Origin: Paraprevotella clara YIT 11840
Lineage (GTDB): Bacteria; Bacteroidota; Bacteroidia; Bacteroidales; Bacteroidaceae
NCBI RefSeq assembly: GCF_000233955.1
Contig: NZ_JH376597.1
Coordinates: 62,001 to 126,000 of the forward strand
Length of the DNA: 64,000 bases
Direction: 5' to 3'
In this document: in pieces, positions 18,908 to 28,617 of the stretch
How positions within the stretch are numbered: position 1 is the first letter of the stretch
Layout of the letters: each line of letters opens with the position of its first letter
Notes under the pieces: model-generated
Database searches by the model: none
What the model saw: the letters and a program-made list of their open reading frames with translations, nothing else
What the model was told of the DNA's origin: nothing
Program-made: the position numbers and the translations under genes

Positions 18908-20131
18908 ATGATAACTCTGAAAGAACTATACCGTATCGGCTACGGCCCGTCGAGCAGTCATACCATGGCTCCGCGCAAAGCTGCCACCCTCTTTTTGGAA
19001 CGCAATCCGAAGGCCGTACGTTTTGAAGTAACCCTTTACGGCAGTCTGGCCGCTACAGGAAAAGGACACATGACAGACAAAGCGATTCTCGACGTATTGG
19101 ACGAACCACGTACCACAATCATTTGGAAACCTAAGACTTTCCTTCCCTACCATCCGAACGGCATGAAGTTTCAAGGATTCGACGCAGAAAGACACATCAC
19201 AGAGAATTGGACTGTGTTCAGTATCGGCGGAGGAGCACTGGGTGAAGAGGGAAAACAGAACCTGACGTTTGAAGAAATATACCCTATGAACTCTGCCACA
19301 GAAATCCTGGCTTGGTGCATGCATACCGGAAAGAGTTATTGGGAATACGTAGAAGAATGCGAAGGAAAAGACACCTGGGACTATCTGGAAGAAGTGTGGA
19401 ACACCATGCAACAGGCCGTACGGAACGGACTGGAACATGAAGGCGTGTTACCCGGCCCATTGGGATTGAGAAGGAAGGCCACGTCTTATTACGTCCGTGC
19501 CGACGGCTACCAACATTCCATGCGTACGCGCGGATTGCTTTTCGCATACGCCCTTGCCGTCAGCGAAGAGAATGCCGGAGGCGGAAAAATCGTCACGGCC
19601 CCCACTTGCGGCTCCTGCGGCGTACTGCCGTCTGTGTTATACCATCTCTCCGTATCGCGGCATATCAGCGACCAACGTATCCTCAGAGCTTTGGCCACAG
19701 CCGGCCTTTTCGGAAACATCGTGAAGAAAAACGCATCCATATCCGGTGCTGAAGTAGGATGCCAAGGAGAAGTGGGTGTAGCTTGTGCCATGGCGGCCGC
19801 TGCCGCAGCCCAGTTGTTCGGAGGCACACCGGCACAAATCGAATATGCAGCCGAAATGGGATTGGAACACCATTTGGGACTGACTTGCGACCCTGTTTGC
19901 GGTTTGGTGCAAATCCCCTGCATCGAGCGCAATGCCTATGCTGCCGCCCGTGCCATGGATGCCAATTCGTATGCCATGCTGACTGACGGAGCACACCAAG
20001 TATCGTTCGACAAAGTGGTGGAGGTAATGAAAAAGACTGGCCACGACCTACCGTCCCTATATAAAGAAACGGGAGAAGGAGGACTGGCCGAAGATTACAA
20101 ACGGATGTGGGACACGTTGCATACCCGTTAA
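18908..20131 (+). CDS. sdaA: L-serine ammonia-lyase, iron-sulfur-dependent, single chain
   Basis: 407 residues fusing the beta and alpha parts of L-serine dehydratase, which converts L-serine to pyruvate and ammonia. The start MITLKELYRIGYGPSSSHTMAP is the conserved N-terminal block. The cluster and active-site cysteines are visible in TCGSCGVLPS, GCQGEVGVACAMAAAA and CDPVCGLVQIPCIERN. I chose the ATG at 18908 because the -7 element at 18879-18886 lies downstream of an earlier in-frame ATG (18866). The gene ends in a 4-bp convergent overlap with the LMW phosphatase gene. Confidence 0.95.
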   Translation: MITLKELYRIGYGPSSSHTMAPRKAATLFLERNPKAVRFEVTLYGSLAATGKGHMTDKAILDVLDEPRTTIIWKPKTFLPYHPNGMKFQGFDAERHITENWTVFSIGGGALGEEGKQNLTFEEIYPMNSATEILAWCMHTGKSYWEYVEECEGKDTWDYLEEVWNTMQQAVRNGLEHEGVLPGPLGLRRKATSYYVRADGYQHSMRTRGLLFAYALAVSEENAGGGKIVTAPTCGSCGVLPSVLYHLSVSRHISDQRILRALATAGLFGNIVKKNASISGAEVGCQGEVGVACAMAAAAAAQLFGGTPAQIEYAAEMGLEHHLGLTCDPVCGLVQIPCIERNAYAAARAMDANSYAMLTDGAHQVSFDKVVEVMKKTGHDLPSLYKETGEGGLAEDYKRMWDTLHTR

Positions 20132-20598
20132 CGGACACCACGCAACGTATCCAACAAACCGGCACAAGCATCTTCCAGTATGTCGAGAACATTCTCGAAT
20201 CCGCTGTCGCCTCCATAGTAAGGGTCGGGCACATGGTCTACTACCTTCAGCCGACAATAGTCCGTCATGCGTACGACTTTCTGTTCTTCCTCCAATCCGG
20301 GCGCCAAAGACTTCAACTTACTGATGTTACGGTCGTCCATTCCTACAATCCAATCGAAATCAAAGAAATCATCATACCGCACCGGACGTGAAATGTGAGT
20401 AATGTGGTACCCTCGGCGTGCCGCATGTGCCCGCATACGGGCATCGGCGGGTTCTCCTTCATGATAGTCTATCAAACCGGCGGAATCCAAGAAGAACTCA
20501 TGCTCCAAACCGGCATCATTCACCAACCTCCGCATGACTTCTTCGGCAGCCGGAGACCGGCAAATATTTCCGAGGCAAACAAATAAAATCCTTTCCAT
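20128..20598 (-). CDS. low-molecular-weight protein-tyrosine phosphatase
   Basis: 156 residues with the family P-loop CLGNICRS (nucleophile C8, R14) immediately after the first strand and the general-acid motif DPYYGG (D125). Such enzymes dephosphorylate protein tyrosines, often counteracting BY-kinases in capsule export, though general roles are also known. It is the last gene of the minus-strand housekeeping operon, about 30 bp after the lipoprotein gene, and shares 4 bp with the stop of sdaA. Confidence 0.95.
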   Translation of the reverse strand: MERILFVCLGNICRSPAAEEVMRRLVNDAGLEHEFFLDSAGLIDYHEGEPADARMRAHAARRGYHITHISRPVRYDDFFDFDWIVGMDDRNISKLKSLAPGLEEEQKVVRMTDYCRLKVVDHVPDPYYGGDSGFENVLDILEDACAGLLDTLRGVR

Positions 20599-20631
20599 CG
20601 CTATCTAAAATCAAATCCTCTCCACAGACTG

Positions 20632-21120
20632 TTACCAAGAAAGAGTATATGAACCACGCCCCGTCCCATAAAGCTGGCTGGCTGCCGTAGTCGTAATACT
20701 ACCGTAAATACCCGATTGTCCGCTATTGGAGCCACTCGGTGCCGATTGCGGAGCCGTAGCCGAATAACTATACTGAACGCTGAAGTTTATTTTGGCCATT
20801 CTACCGCGAAAATCGTCCGGAAGCCGGATACCGATGTATGGATTGGATTTATCCGCATCATACACCACATTATAATCTTTAGTGAAAGTCGTATCCGTAC
20901 ATTCCACACTCCAATGGTATTCAGCCTTATACAATAAATCCCCCAGACTTTGCTGTACTGCCGTAATCGTAACCGAATCTCCCGCATTCCATACCGTAGG
21001 TTCAATACGGAAACCGGCAAACGACGGTAAAGTACAAATATGCTTGTCTTCTTCGCAAGCTACAAAGGCCATAGCCACCGCACCCAAACATGCCAGACGC
21101 ATCAAAGATTTCATTTCCAT
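20632..21120 (-). CDS. hypothetical lipoprotein
   Basis: 162 residues; MAFVACEED gives a lipobox with C22 as the acylated residue. The mature part is beta-rich (SVTITAVQQSLGDLLYKAEYHW, KINFSVQYSYSATA) and ends in a Ser/Thr/Gly-rich tail that finishes YTLSW. I do not recognise a family. An alternative start at M3 (21114) gives a better signal peptide. It lies inside the Maf-KdsC operon, 18 bp after maf, so a cell-envelope housekeeping role is possible, but nothing in the sequence shows it. Confidence 0.75.
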   Translation of the reverse strand: MEMKSLMRLACLGAVAMAFVACEEDKHICTLPSFAGFRIEPTVWNAGDSVTITAVQQSLGDLLYKAEYHWSVECTDTTFTKDYNVVYDADKSNPYIGIRLPDDFRGRMAKINFSVQYSYSATAPQSAPSGSNSGQSGIYGSITTTAASQLYGTGRGSYTLSW

Positions 21121-21137
21121 TCGTCTCTTTATCTTTT

Positions 21138-21719
21138 TTATAATGTTTTTAATTCCTTATATAAACGTTGCACCGGCAATCCCATGACATTGAAATAAGA
21201 ACCGCTGAGGGAAGATACTCCCACATAGCCTATCCACTCCTGAATGCCGTATGCCCCGGCTTTATCCAACGGACGGTAGTGCGCCACATAATACGCTATC
21301 TCTTCATCCGACAACTCGTCGAAAGTCACTTCACTGACCGTCGCAAAAGTCTTTTTCTTTCCGGCTGTTACCAGTGTCACTCCGGTTATCACCTGATGCG
21401 TACGTCCGGACAGGCGGCGCAACATATCCTTGGCTTCGGCCTCGTCTTTCGGCTTGCCCAGAACCTTCCCATCCGTCCAGACTATCGTGTCAGCCGTGAT
21501 AATCAACTCGTCCGGCTGCATAATGGCTTCATACGCTTCCGCTTTCTTGCGGGAAATGTACTTCGGAATTTCTTCCCCTGACAACCCGTCCGGATAAGAC
21601 TCGTCGATGCCCGGCAACACTCTCACTTCATAATCCACATCCAACCCCGCCAAAAGTTCTTTCCGACGCGGGGAATTGCTGGCCAAGACCAGACGGAATT
21701 TCTTCAAGTTCTCCAACAT
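21138..21719 (-). CDS. maf: Maf/Ham1-fold nucleotide pyrophosphatase
   Basis: 193 residues. Maf proteins hydrolyse dTTP, UTP or modified nucleotides to monophosphates, a house-cleaning role. The signature LASNSPRRKELL begins at residue 11 and the second block IITADTIVWTDGKVLGKPKD carries the catalytic Asp. The end GSYFNVMGLPVQRLY is also canonical. I prefer the ATG at 21719 (MLENLKKF), as in Bacteroides homologues I remember; ATGs at 21728 and 21758 are in frame, the latter overlapping the upstream gene. Confidence 0.93.
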   Translation of the reverse strand: MLENLKKFRLVLASNSPRRKELLAGLDVDYEVRVLPGIDESYPDGLSGEEIPKYISRKKAEAYEAIMQPDELIITADTIVWTDGKVLGKPKDEAEAKDMLRRLSGRTHQVITGVTLVTAGKKKTFATVSEVTFDELSDEEIAYYVAHYRPLDKAGAYGIQEWIGYVGVSSLSGSYFNVMGLPVQRLYKELKTL

Positions 21720-21735
21720 ATTTTCCATTGTTTTA

Positions 21736-22254
21736 CTACCAACCAAAAGCCTTTTCATCCTTCAACCACAAGCCTTGCGCCTTCAACACCTGTTCTATCA
21801 CGTCGCGCCCGCATCCATATCCCCCTTTCAAATGGGAAATATAAACCGCCAAAGCCTTGATTTCCGGAGCCGCGTCGGCCGGTGCACAAGGACAGCCGCA
21901 ACGCTGCATGACCTCATAATCAGGTATGTCGTCGCCCATGTAAAGCACTTCCTCGTCCCGCAATCCATAACGTTCCAAAAAGGCTTCGTATGTCTTTATC
22001 TTCACAGCACATCCCAAATGCACGTCCGGAATGCCCAATCCCTCATACCGTTTACGTACCGATTCGGTACGTCCCCCGGTAATAATGGCCACATGCAAGC
22101 CCGACTTGACAGCCAGTTGCAAGGCATATCCATCTTTGATATTAACTGAACGCATCGGTTCCCCTCCGGGATGCAACGTAATGGTCTCGGCACTCAGCAC
22201 ACCGTCCACGTCGAAAGCCAACGCCTTTATCTTCCTTAAATCGTAATTAATCAT
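21736..22254 (-). CDS. kdsC: 3-deoxy-D-manno-octulosonate-8-phosphate phosphatase-like HAD protein
   Basis: 172 residues from [11 protein letters not shown]. The capless HAD phosphatase pattern is complete: [11 protein letters not shown] (nucleophile Asp and DxD), IITGGR, and [12 protein letters not shown] for Mg2+. This matches KdsC, which makes KDO for lipid A-core; some YrbI-type homologues act on other keto-deoxy sugars. The preferred start overlaps the upstream stop by 8 bp; an earlier in-frame ATG is at 22278. Part of the nitroreductase-DUF2520-KdsC-Maf operon. Confidence 0.88.
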   Translation of the reverse strand: MINYDLRKIKALAFDVDGVLSAETITLHPGGEPMRSVNIKDGYALQLAVKSGLHVAIITGGRTESVRKRYEGLGIPDVHLGCAVKIKTYEAFLERYGLRDEEVLYMGDDIPDYEVMQRCGCPCAPADAAPEIKALAVYISHLKGGYGCGRDVIEQVLKAQGLWLKDEKAFGW

Positions 22255-23050
22255 TTGTTTCTTTCCTTTCCGCTTCATTCCTCAAAGCCAAAGCATGGAT
22301 GCTCCGGCTCATCATTTCATAGAGTGCTTTCCGCTCCGGTTCGCCGTCCAGCATGGCGCACTGGCGAACCATCACATTCCGATCGTAACGCACAGCCGGT
22401 CCCGTCTGTGCCTCCACGGGCGGAAGGCGATGGACCTTCCGTGCCGTCTCGTCTATCAAAGGCCACATCACATCGAACGGTATGCCGTCCCTGCCCAATA
22501 CATCCGCAGCCAAAGCATAACAATGGTTCACAAAATTGCAAGCAAATACCGCTGCCAGATGGAGACGGCGGCGTCTCTCCGTACTCATCTCCTTCACCCT
22601 GTCCGAGACAGAACGTGCCAACTGCTCCGTCTGTGCGAACACATCAGGGGCAGACGCTTCCACAAAGACCGGAATCTCCTTGAAATCCACCGGACAATCT
22701 TTAGAGAACGTCTGCATAGGATACAACACACCATAACGCCGGGCGTGACCACGGAAAACATCCATCGGAATGCTCCCTGCCGTATGCAGGCACAAGGCAT
22801 CTCCTGTCCGGGGAGCGATACGGGACACCAAGCCCTCTAACACTCCATCTTTCACGGAGAAGATATACACATCCGCACCCGATACCACGGCATCAAGGTC
22901 ATCCGTTGCCGGACATCCCAAACGTCCGGCCAAAGCTTCGGCGGAAGCCATCGTACGGCTGAACACCTGCAACGTTTCATGGCCTGCACGGTGCAGAGCC
23001 TCTCCCAACTGCGTGGCCAAATTACCGGCACCGATCCAGACAATTTTCAT
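22247..23050 (-). CDS. Rossmann-fold DUF2520 protein
   Basis: 267 residues. The N-terminus [25 protein letters not shown] is a GxGxxA/G dinucleotide-binding Rossmann fold as in F420-dependent NADP reductases; the rest ([30 protein letters not shown] and [38 protein letters not shown]) is the DUF2520 pattern. The biochemical role of DUF2520 is not established. Its start overlaps the nitroreductase stop by 4 bp and its end overlaps kdsC, showing tight coupling in the operon. Confidence 0.88.
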   Translation of the reverse strand: MKIVWIGAGNLATQLGEALHRAGHETLQVFSRTMASAEALAGRLGCPATDDLDAVVSGADVYIFSVKDGVLEGLVSRIAPRTGDALCLHTAGSIPMDVFRGHARRYGVLYPMQTFSKDCPVDFKEIPVFVEASAPDVFAQTEQLARSVSDRVKEMSTERRRRLHLAAVFACNFVNHCYALAADVLGRDGIPFDVMWPLIDETARKVHRLPPVEAQTGPAVRYDRNVMVRQCAMLDGEPERKALYEMMSRSIHALALRNEAERKETND

Positions 23051-23589
23051 TCTTCCGGTGCGTCAAAGGTATTGATATGCACTTTCTCCCACTGCAACCG
23101 GTCTTCATTGAACGGCTTGCGTTCCATTCCCTTATGGCCCACAGCCACGATGGAAAGCACCCTTAGATGCGCCGGAATATGCAGAATGGCCCGCACCATC
23201 TCCTCCGCAGGTTTTCCATCCGCCATTGTACGGTTCCGGATTTGTACCCAACAAGCACCCAGACCCAAATCCTCAGCCTGCAACAGCATCATGGTCGTAG
23301 CCACCGAAGCGTCTTCCACCCACACGTCGCTCTGCGTCGGGTCGGCCAAGACGACTACCGCCAAGGGAGCACCTTCCACCAGTTCGGCTCCGTGCTCCTT
23401 GCAATGCGCCAGTTGTTGCAACAATTCCTTATTGTCCACGACCACGAACTCCCAAGGACGCACTCCCTTGGAAGAAGGGGATATCAGCGCCGCACGCAAC
23501 AAAGCCACCACTTCGTCTTGGTTCAACTCTTCTTCCGTAAACTTCCGCATGCTACGACGGATGCGAATCAGCTCGCTAAACTTTTCCAT
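23047..23589 (-). CDS. nitroreductase family protein
   Basis: 180 residues. MEKFSELIRIRRSMRKFTEEELNQDEVVALLRAALISPSS is the FMN-binding nitroreductase N-terminus; GLGACWVQIRNR supplies the second flavin-contact block. These NAD(P)H:FMN enzymes reduce nitro or quinone compounds; the natural substrate is unknown. The ATG at 23589 is supported by a TATCTTTG -7 element at 23622-23629, which excludes the in-frame ATG at 23709. First gene of a six-gene minus-strand operon ending with the LMW phosphatase. Confidence 0.92.
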   Translation of the reverse strand: MEKFSELIRIRRSMRKFTEEELNQDEVVALLRAALISPSSKGVRPWEFVVVDNKELLQQLAHCKEHGAELVEGAPLAVVVLADPTQSDVWVEDASVATTMMLLQAEDLGLGACWVQIRNRTMADGKPAEEMVRAILHIPAHLRVLSIVAVGHKGMERKPFNEDRLQWEKVHINTFDAPEE

Positions 23590-23621
23590 TTCCTTATCCT
23601 TATATTTATTGTCACATTGCG

Positions 23622-23724
23622 CAAAGATACATGATTTCCCTATTACGGAGAAAAGAAATCCGGACGGAATCGACAGTTTCACCAAATAAATCGACGGTTC
23701 TTTATACAAAAAAGCGTATTTTTG
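23622..23724. promoter_or_regulatory. divergent promoters for the nitroreductase operon and the TonB receptor
   Basis: Minus-strand TATCTTTG at 23622-23629 lies 33 bp before the nitroreductase ATG. Plus-strand TATTTTTG at 23717-23724 lies 36 bp before the receptor start. No operator-like repeat is evident between them. Confidence 0.6.
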
Positions 23725-23759
23725 CGTTATTTAAAAAGCGTAAGTAGACAAACAACGAA

Positions 23760-26156
23760 GTGAAGACAAGACTTTTCAAATCCATATTCTGCCTTTTCCT
23801 GCTGACCCTTATGGCCTTGCACGTCGCCGCCCAAGACAAAGTAAAACTGTCGGGAAGGGTCATCGACGATGAACAAAACCCGGTACTTTTTGCTGTAGTA
23901 AAAGTCGATGGCCAGGCCGCAGGTACTACCACAGACCTGCAAGGGCGTTACCAACTGGAATTCTCCACTGCCGATACCGTGACCGTGTCGTTCAGCATGA
24001 TAGGTTACGTAACCAAGAAAAAAACACTGGTCCGTCCCAAAGGCAGCTTGCGGCTCAACATCACCCTGCAAACCCAAAGCATCGACATGGGTGAAGTAAC
24101 GGTAAAGGAAGTACGGCGGCAAATGAATTCCACGCAACATCTGAATGCCGAAAACCTGAAACGGCTGCCCTCCACTACCGGAAATGCCGTAGAGGAACTG
24201 GTGGCCACACAAGCGGGAGTCAGCACACACAATGAGTTGAGTTCGCAATATAACGTAAGGGGCGGAAGCTTCGATGAAAACAGTGTGTATATCAACGGAG
24301 TGGAAGTTTACCGCCCCATGCTTATCAGTTCCGGACAACAGGAAGGGCTGAGCGTCATCAACAGCGACATGGTGGAAAGCATCAACTTCTCGGCCGGAGG
24401 TTTCGACGCCAAATACGGGGACAAAATGTCGTCCGTATTGGACATTACTTACAAGAAGCCCAAGAAATTCGAGGCTTCGGTTTCGGCCAGCCTTCTGGGA
24501 GCCGGCCTCTATGTAGGTTATGCCAAAAAGAACTTCAGCATGACCCACGGTGTACGTTACAAGACCAACCAGTATATGTTGGGGTCGTTAGAAACCAAAG
24601 GAGAATACAGCCCACGTTTCCTCGACTACCAGACTTATATCAGTTGGTCGCCCAACAAACGTTGGAGCCTGGATTTCATCGGGAACATCTCCCAGAACCA
24701 ATATGACTTCCTGCCGACGAACCGGCAAACCAATTTCGGCACGATGCAGGATGTCAAGTCGTTCCGTGTATATTTCGACGGAAAGGAAGAGGACCTCTTC
24801 CGTACGCTGTTCGGCACATTGAGCCTGTCGCACAGCTTCACCGACCGCACGAAGCTTTCCCTTTTGGCTTCGGCATTCGCCACCAAGGAACGGGAAACAT
24901 ACGACATCCAAGGACAATATTGGCTCGACGAGACCAACACGACCGAACAATTAGGCGTAGGCACCTACATGGAGCATGCCCGCAACTATTTGGATGCCAA
25001 CATGAAGAGCCTGAAGGTCTTGTTCTCCCACAAACCGAAGGGGCACGACATACAGACCGGACTCACGTGGAAACACGAAATCATCGACGAGAACTCACGC
25101 GAATGGGAAATGCGCGACTCTGCCGGATATTCCATTCCCCACACGGGCAACCGTCTGGACCTGATTTATAACCTGAAGTCTTCCAACCGCATCAGCAGCG
25201 ACCGCCTCGAACTTTTCGGACAGGACACTTGGCGGTTTACCAACAGCCACGGTATCTTTTCCCTGAATTACGGGGCACGGTTGAGCTATTGGAGCTGGAA
25301 CAAGGAATGGCTGTTCAGTCCGCGTGTTTCGCTCGGCATCATCCCTTCTTTCAACGAAGATTTCACATTCCGCATTGCCACGGGACTGTATTACCAGGCT
25401 CCTTTCTACAAGGAGTTACGAGACACCGTGACAACCGGAGTCTCCACCAAAGTACACCTGAACCGGAACATCAGGTCACAGCGTTCGTTCCAAGTCGTAT
25501 TGGGTGGCGACTACAAATTCAAGCTCATGAACCGTCCGTTCAAATTCACCACGGAAATCTATTACAAAGCCTTGAGCAACCTGATTCCCTACAATGTGGA
25601 CAACGTGAAAATCGTATACTACGGAGGTAACATCGCCTCGGGATACACCACAGGCATCGACTTCAAAATCTTCGGGGAGTTTGTAGAGGGTACGGACTCC
25701 TGGATCAGCTTCAGCCTGATGAAAGCCCAGCAGAAAGTAGACGGTAAGAGTTTCCCGCAAGCCACCGACCAACGCTACAACCTGAACTTCTTCTTCAGCG
25801 ACTTCTTCCCCGGTACGACGCGGTGGAAGATGACACTGAAAGCCAGCATTGCCGACGGACTTCCCTTCGGTCCGCCCCATACGGGATTGGAACGCATGGT
25901 ATTCCGCGCCCCGGCCTACAAACGCGTGGACATCGGCATGAGCTACCGGCTGTTGGACAACGAGGACGGACGCAACCAAAAGAAGTTCATCCGCCACCTG
26001 CGTAACGTATGGCTGGGTGTGGACTGCTTCAACCTGTTCGACATCAGCAACGTAAGCTCATACTATTGGGTAACGGACGTGACCAACCAACAATACGCCG
26101 TACCCAATTACCTGACCGGACGGCAAATCAACGCACGTATCCTGATTGAATTGTAA
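23760..26156 (+). CDS. TonB-dependent outer-membrane receptor with CarboxypepD-like N-domain
   Basis: 798 residues with a signal peptide (FCLFLLTLMALHVAAQ). Residues 27-115 form the carboxypeptidase-regulatory-like domain (SGRVIDDEQNPVLFAVVKVDG, TTTDLQGRYQL). A plug follows: VATQAGVSTHNELSSQYNVRGG, then VYINGVEVYRP and VESINFSAGGFDAKYGDKMSSVLDI. The rest is barrel strands to the C-terminal ARILIEL. It imports an unknown ligand using TonB energy. There is no SusD partner, so it is not a classical SusC. The start is GTG at 23760; no ATG gives the signal peptide, and the -7 element at 23717 fits this start. Confidence 0.9.
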   Translation: MKTRLFKSIFCLFLLTLMALHVAAQDKVKLSGRVIDDEQNPVLFAVVKVDGQAAGTTTDLQGRYQLEFSTADTVTVSFSMIGYVTKKKTLVRPKGSLRLNITLQTQSIDMGEVTVKEVRRQMNSTQHLNAENLKRLPSTTGNAVEELVATQAGVSTHNELSSQYNVRGGSFDENSVYINGVEVYRPMLISSGQQEGLSVINSDMVESINFSAGGFDAKYGDKMSSVLDITYKKPKKFEASVSASLLGAGLYVGYAKKNFSMTHGVRYKTNQYMLGSLETKGEYSPRFLDYQTYISWSPNKRWSLDFIGNISQNQYDFLPTNRQTNFGTMQDVKSFRVYFDGKEEDLFRTLFGTLSLSHSFTDRTKLSLLASAFATKERETYDIQGQYWLDETNTTEQLGVGTYMEHARNYLDANMKSLKVLFSHKPKGHDIQTGLTWKHEIIDENSREWEMRDSAGYSIPHTGNRLDLIYNLKSSNRISSDRLELFGQDTWRFTNSHGIFSLNYGARLSYWSWNKEWLFSPRVSLGIIPSFNEDFTFRIATGLYYQAPFYKELRDTVTTGVSTKVHLNRNIRSQRSFQVVLGGDYKFKLMNRPFKFTTEIYYKALSNLIPYNVDNVKIVYYGGNIASGYTTGIDFKIFGEFVEGTDSWISFSLMKAQQKVDGKSFPQATDQRYNLNFFFSDFFPGTTRWKMTLKASIADGLPFGPPHTGLERMVFRAPAYKRVDIGMSYRLLDNEDGRNQKKFIRHLRNVWLGVDCFNLFDISNVSSYYWVTDVTNQQYAVPNYLTGRQINARILIEL

Positions 26157-26217
26157 CCACGGGAACGGCTACTGCCAAAAAAACATGAATTTATTTCCTG
26201 TTTCACCGCAAAATGCG

Positions 26218-26225
26218 TACTTTTG
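26218..26225 (+). promoter_or_regulatory. promoter -7 element for the methylmalonyl-CoA module
   Basis: TACTTTTG, 49 bp before the epimerase ATG, matches TAnnTTTG. It is the only clear promoter I see ahead of the epimerase-decarboxylase-carrier genes. Confidence 0.55.
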
Positions 26226-26274
26226 CATCATGATAAAAGCACGCCTGCGTGCAAACAACTAAAATTTATATGTC

Positions 26275-26679
26275 ATGAAGATATCACATATCGAACATTT
26301 GGGTATCGCAGTGGAAAGCATCGAAGCCGCACTGCCTTATTATGAAAACGTATTGGGTCTGAAGTGCTACAACATCGAGGAGGTGGCCGACCAAAAGGTG
26401 AAGACCGCTTTCTTGAAAGTAGGCGAAGTGAAAATCGAACTCTTGGAGCCGACAAGCCCGGACAGTCCCATCGCCAAATTCCTCGAAAAAGGAGGCCGTG
26501 GCGTACATCATGTGGCATTCTGCATCGAAGACGGTGTGGCCAATGCTTTGGCTGAATGTGAAGAAAAAGGCATCCGCCTGATAGACAAGGCTCCGCGTCT
26601 CGGAGCAGAGAAGTTGCAAATCGCATTCCTGCATCCCAAATCGACTTGCGGCGTACTGACCGAACTTTGTGAACATTAA
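26275..26679 (+). CDS. mce: methylmalonyl-CoA epimerase
   Basis: 134 residues, two VOC half-modules. It interconverts (R)- and (S)-methylmalonyl-CoA in the succinate-to-propionate route. The start MKISHIEHLGIAVESIEAALPYYENVLGLK is characteristic; metal ligands fit H8, Q40 (ADQKV), H78 or H79 (GVHHVAF) and E130 (LTELCEH). The position directly upstream of the decarboxylase alpha gene supports the assignment over other VOC enzymes. Confidence 0.95.
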   Translation: MKISHIEHLGIAVESIEAALPYYENVLGLKCYNIEEVADQKVKTAFLKVGEVKIELLEPTSPDSPIAKFLEKGGRGVHHVAFCIEDGVANALAECEEKGIRLIDKAPRLGAEKLQIAFLHPKSTCGVLTELCEH

Positions 26680-26850
26680 CACAACTCCAAGTGAATTTCA
26701 ATCCAATCTTTGAACTTCATATAAAGGCTCGTCCTTGAACCTGATACCACCGGCGGAACCGCTTTCCACGAAAGCCTTCCGCTGGTGGCTTGTTTTTTAG
26801 GGGATAGGAAAATCAAAGCCTTCTTTTTGAAACAGAAAATAAAACAGATT

Positions 26851-28404
26851 ATGAGTGTCCAAACAGAAAAAATCAAGGAATTAGTAGAACTGCGCGCCAA
26901 AGCCCGTATGGGAGGCGGCGAAAAAGCCATTGAGAAACAGCATGCCAAAGGCAAGTACACGGCCCGCGAACGTATCGACATGCTGCTCGACCCGGGCAGC
27001 TTCGAGGAAATGGATATGTTCAAACTGCACCGTTGCACGAACTTCGGCATGGAGAAGAAACAGTACTTGGGCGACGGCGTGGTAACCGGCAGCGGCACGA
27101 TAGACGGCCGTCTGGTTTATGTCTTCGCACAAGACTTCACCGTGAACGGCGGTTCGCTGTCGGAAACGATGGCTGAAAAAATCTGCAAGGTCATGGACCA
27201 GGCCATGAAAATGGGCGCACCCTGCATCGGCCTGAACGACTCCGGCGGCGCACGTATCCAGGAAGGCATCAATGCTTTGGGCGGATTCGCCGAGATATTC
27301 CAACGTAACATCATGGCCTCCGGCGTAGTGCCCCAAATTTCGGGCATCTTCGGCCCGTGCGCCGGCGGTGCGGTCTATTCTCCCGCCCTGACGGACTTCA
27401 CGTTGATGATGGAGGGCACTTCTTATATGTTCCTCACCGGTCCGAAAGTGGTGAAGACGGTGACGGGCGAAGACGTGTCGCAAGAAGACTTGGGCGGTGC
27501 AAGCGTACATTCCACCAAGTCCGGCGTGACGCATTTCACGGCCCAGACGGAAGAAGAGGGCTTGGCCACCATCCGCACGCTGTTGAGCTACATCCCGCAG
27601 AACAACATGGAAGAAGCTCCGCGCATGGAATGCACCGACCCCATCGACCGCATGGAAGACGCGTTGAACGAAATCATCCCGGACAATCCGAACAAGGCAT
27701 ACGACATGTATGAAGTCATCGGAGCCATCGTGGACAACGGCGAGTTCTTTGAAGTGCAAAAAGACTATGCCCGCAACATCATCGTAGGCTTTGCCCGTTT
27801 CAACGGCCAGAGCGTGGGCATCGTGGCCAACCAACCGAACTGCTATGCAGGCGTGCTCGACTGCAATGCCAGCCGCAAGGGCGCACGTTTCGTACGTTTC
27901 TGCGACGCGTTCAACATACCTTTGGTCACGTTGGTAGACGTGCCGGGCTTCTTGCCGGGTACAGGACAAGAGTACAACGCCGTCATCCTGCACGGTGCCA
28001 AGCTGCTGTATGCTTACGGCGAAGCCACCGTACCCAAAGTGACGGTAACCTTGCGCAAGAGCTACGGCGGTTCGCACATTGTCATGAGCTGCAAACAGTT
28101 GCGCGGCGACTTGAACTACGCTTGGCCGTCAGCCGAGATTGCCGTGATGGGAGCAGAAGGTGCCGTGGCCGTGCTTTATGCCAAAGGCGCGAAGGAAGCT
28201 GAAGACCCGAAAGCTTTCCTGGCCGAAAAAGAAGCCGAATACAACAAGCTCTTCACGAACCCGTACCAGGCTGCCAAATACGGCTATATCGACGACGTAA
28301 TCGAACCGCGCAACACGCGTTTCCGTGTCATCCGCGCCTTGGCCCAACTGAAGACCAAGAGTTTGACCAACCCGGCCAAAAAGCATGGTAATATTCCTTT
28401 GTAA
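26851..28404 (+). CDS. mmdA: methylmalonyl-CoA decarboxylase alpha / propionyl-CoA carboxylase beta-type carboxyltransferase
   Basis: 517 residues of the acyl-CoA carboxyltransferase family. It moves CO2 between methylmalonyl-CoA/propionyl-CoA and carrier-bound biotin. Visible blocks: [53 protein letters not shown]-like ([13 protein letters not shown]), [43 protein letters not shown]. The ATG at 26851 (MSVQTEK) is chosen because the conserved region starts right after it; an earlier ATG at 26785 adds an unrelated basic segment. In Bacteroidales this subunit works in a decarboxylating complex for propionate formation. It is followed by a small protein and the biotin carrier. Confidence 0.93.
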   Translation: MSVQTEKIKELVELRAKARMGGGEKAIEKQHAKGKYTARERIDMLLDPGSFEEMDMFKLHRCTNFGMEKKQYLGDGVVTGSGTIDGRLVYVFAQDFTVNGGSLSETMAEKICKVMDQAMKMGAPCIGLNDSGGARIQEGINALGGFAEIFQRNIMASGVVPQISGIFGPCAGGAVYSPALTDFTLMMEGTSYMFLTGPKVVKTVTGEDVSQEDLGGASVHSTKSGVTHFTAQTEEEGLATIRTLLSYIPQNNMEEAPRMECTDPIDRMEDALNEIIPDNPNKAYDMYEVIGAIVDNGEFFEVQKDYARNIIVGFARFNGQSVGIVANQPNCYAGVLDCNASRKGARFVRFCDAFNIPLVTLVDVPGFLPGTGQEYNAVILHGAKLLYAYGEATVPKVTVTLRKSYGGSHIVMSCKQLRGDLNYAWPSAEIAVMGAEGAVAVLYAKGAKEAEDPKAFLAEKEAEYNKLFTNPYQAAKYGYIDDVIEPRNTRFRVIRALAQLKTKSLTNPAKKHGNIPL

Positions 28405-28424
28405 TCCCTGTCATCCGAAACATC

Positions 28425-28604
28425 ATGGAACAGAATCAGAATAAAAACAATGAAGTGTTGGCCGCCATCACGTTGGCTCTGCACGAATATCAGGGCTACA
28501 CGATGCATGTGTCGGAAAGCGGCGTCCTGACTTTGGGAAACGCGGATACGGAGTGGAACTCCAAGTTACGCACGCAACGCCAACAGCCTGAACATAAATT
28601 TTAA
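28425..28604 (+). CDS. small conserved-position protein between mmdA and the biotin carrier
   Basis: 59 residues, MEQNQNKNNEVLAAITLALH at the start and QQPEHKF at the end. It lies 20 bp after mmdA and 13 bp before the carrier gene, so it belongs to the operon. There is no transmembrane segment, so it is not a normal OadG-type gamma subunit, but the position is that of the small subunit in decarboxylase operons, and the segment LTLGNADTEWNSKLRTQR resembles the cytosolic tail of such subunits. Probably an assembly or tether subunit; that is inference from position. Confidence 0.75.
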   Translation: MEQNQNKNNEVLAAITLALHEYQGYTMHVSESGVLTLGNADTEWNSKLRTQRQQPEHKF

Positions 28605-28617
28605 AGCAAACAAGCAG

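Noticed and set aside
23760-26156. SusC-type receptor of a polysaccharide-utilisation locus
   Set aside because: There is no SusD gene next to it and no glycoside hydrolases on either side; the neighbouring operons are housekeeping and propionate metabolism.
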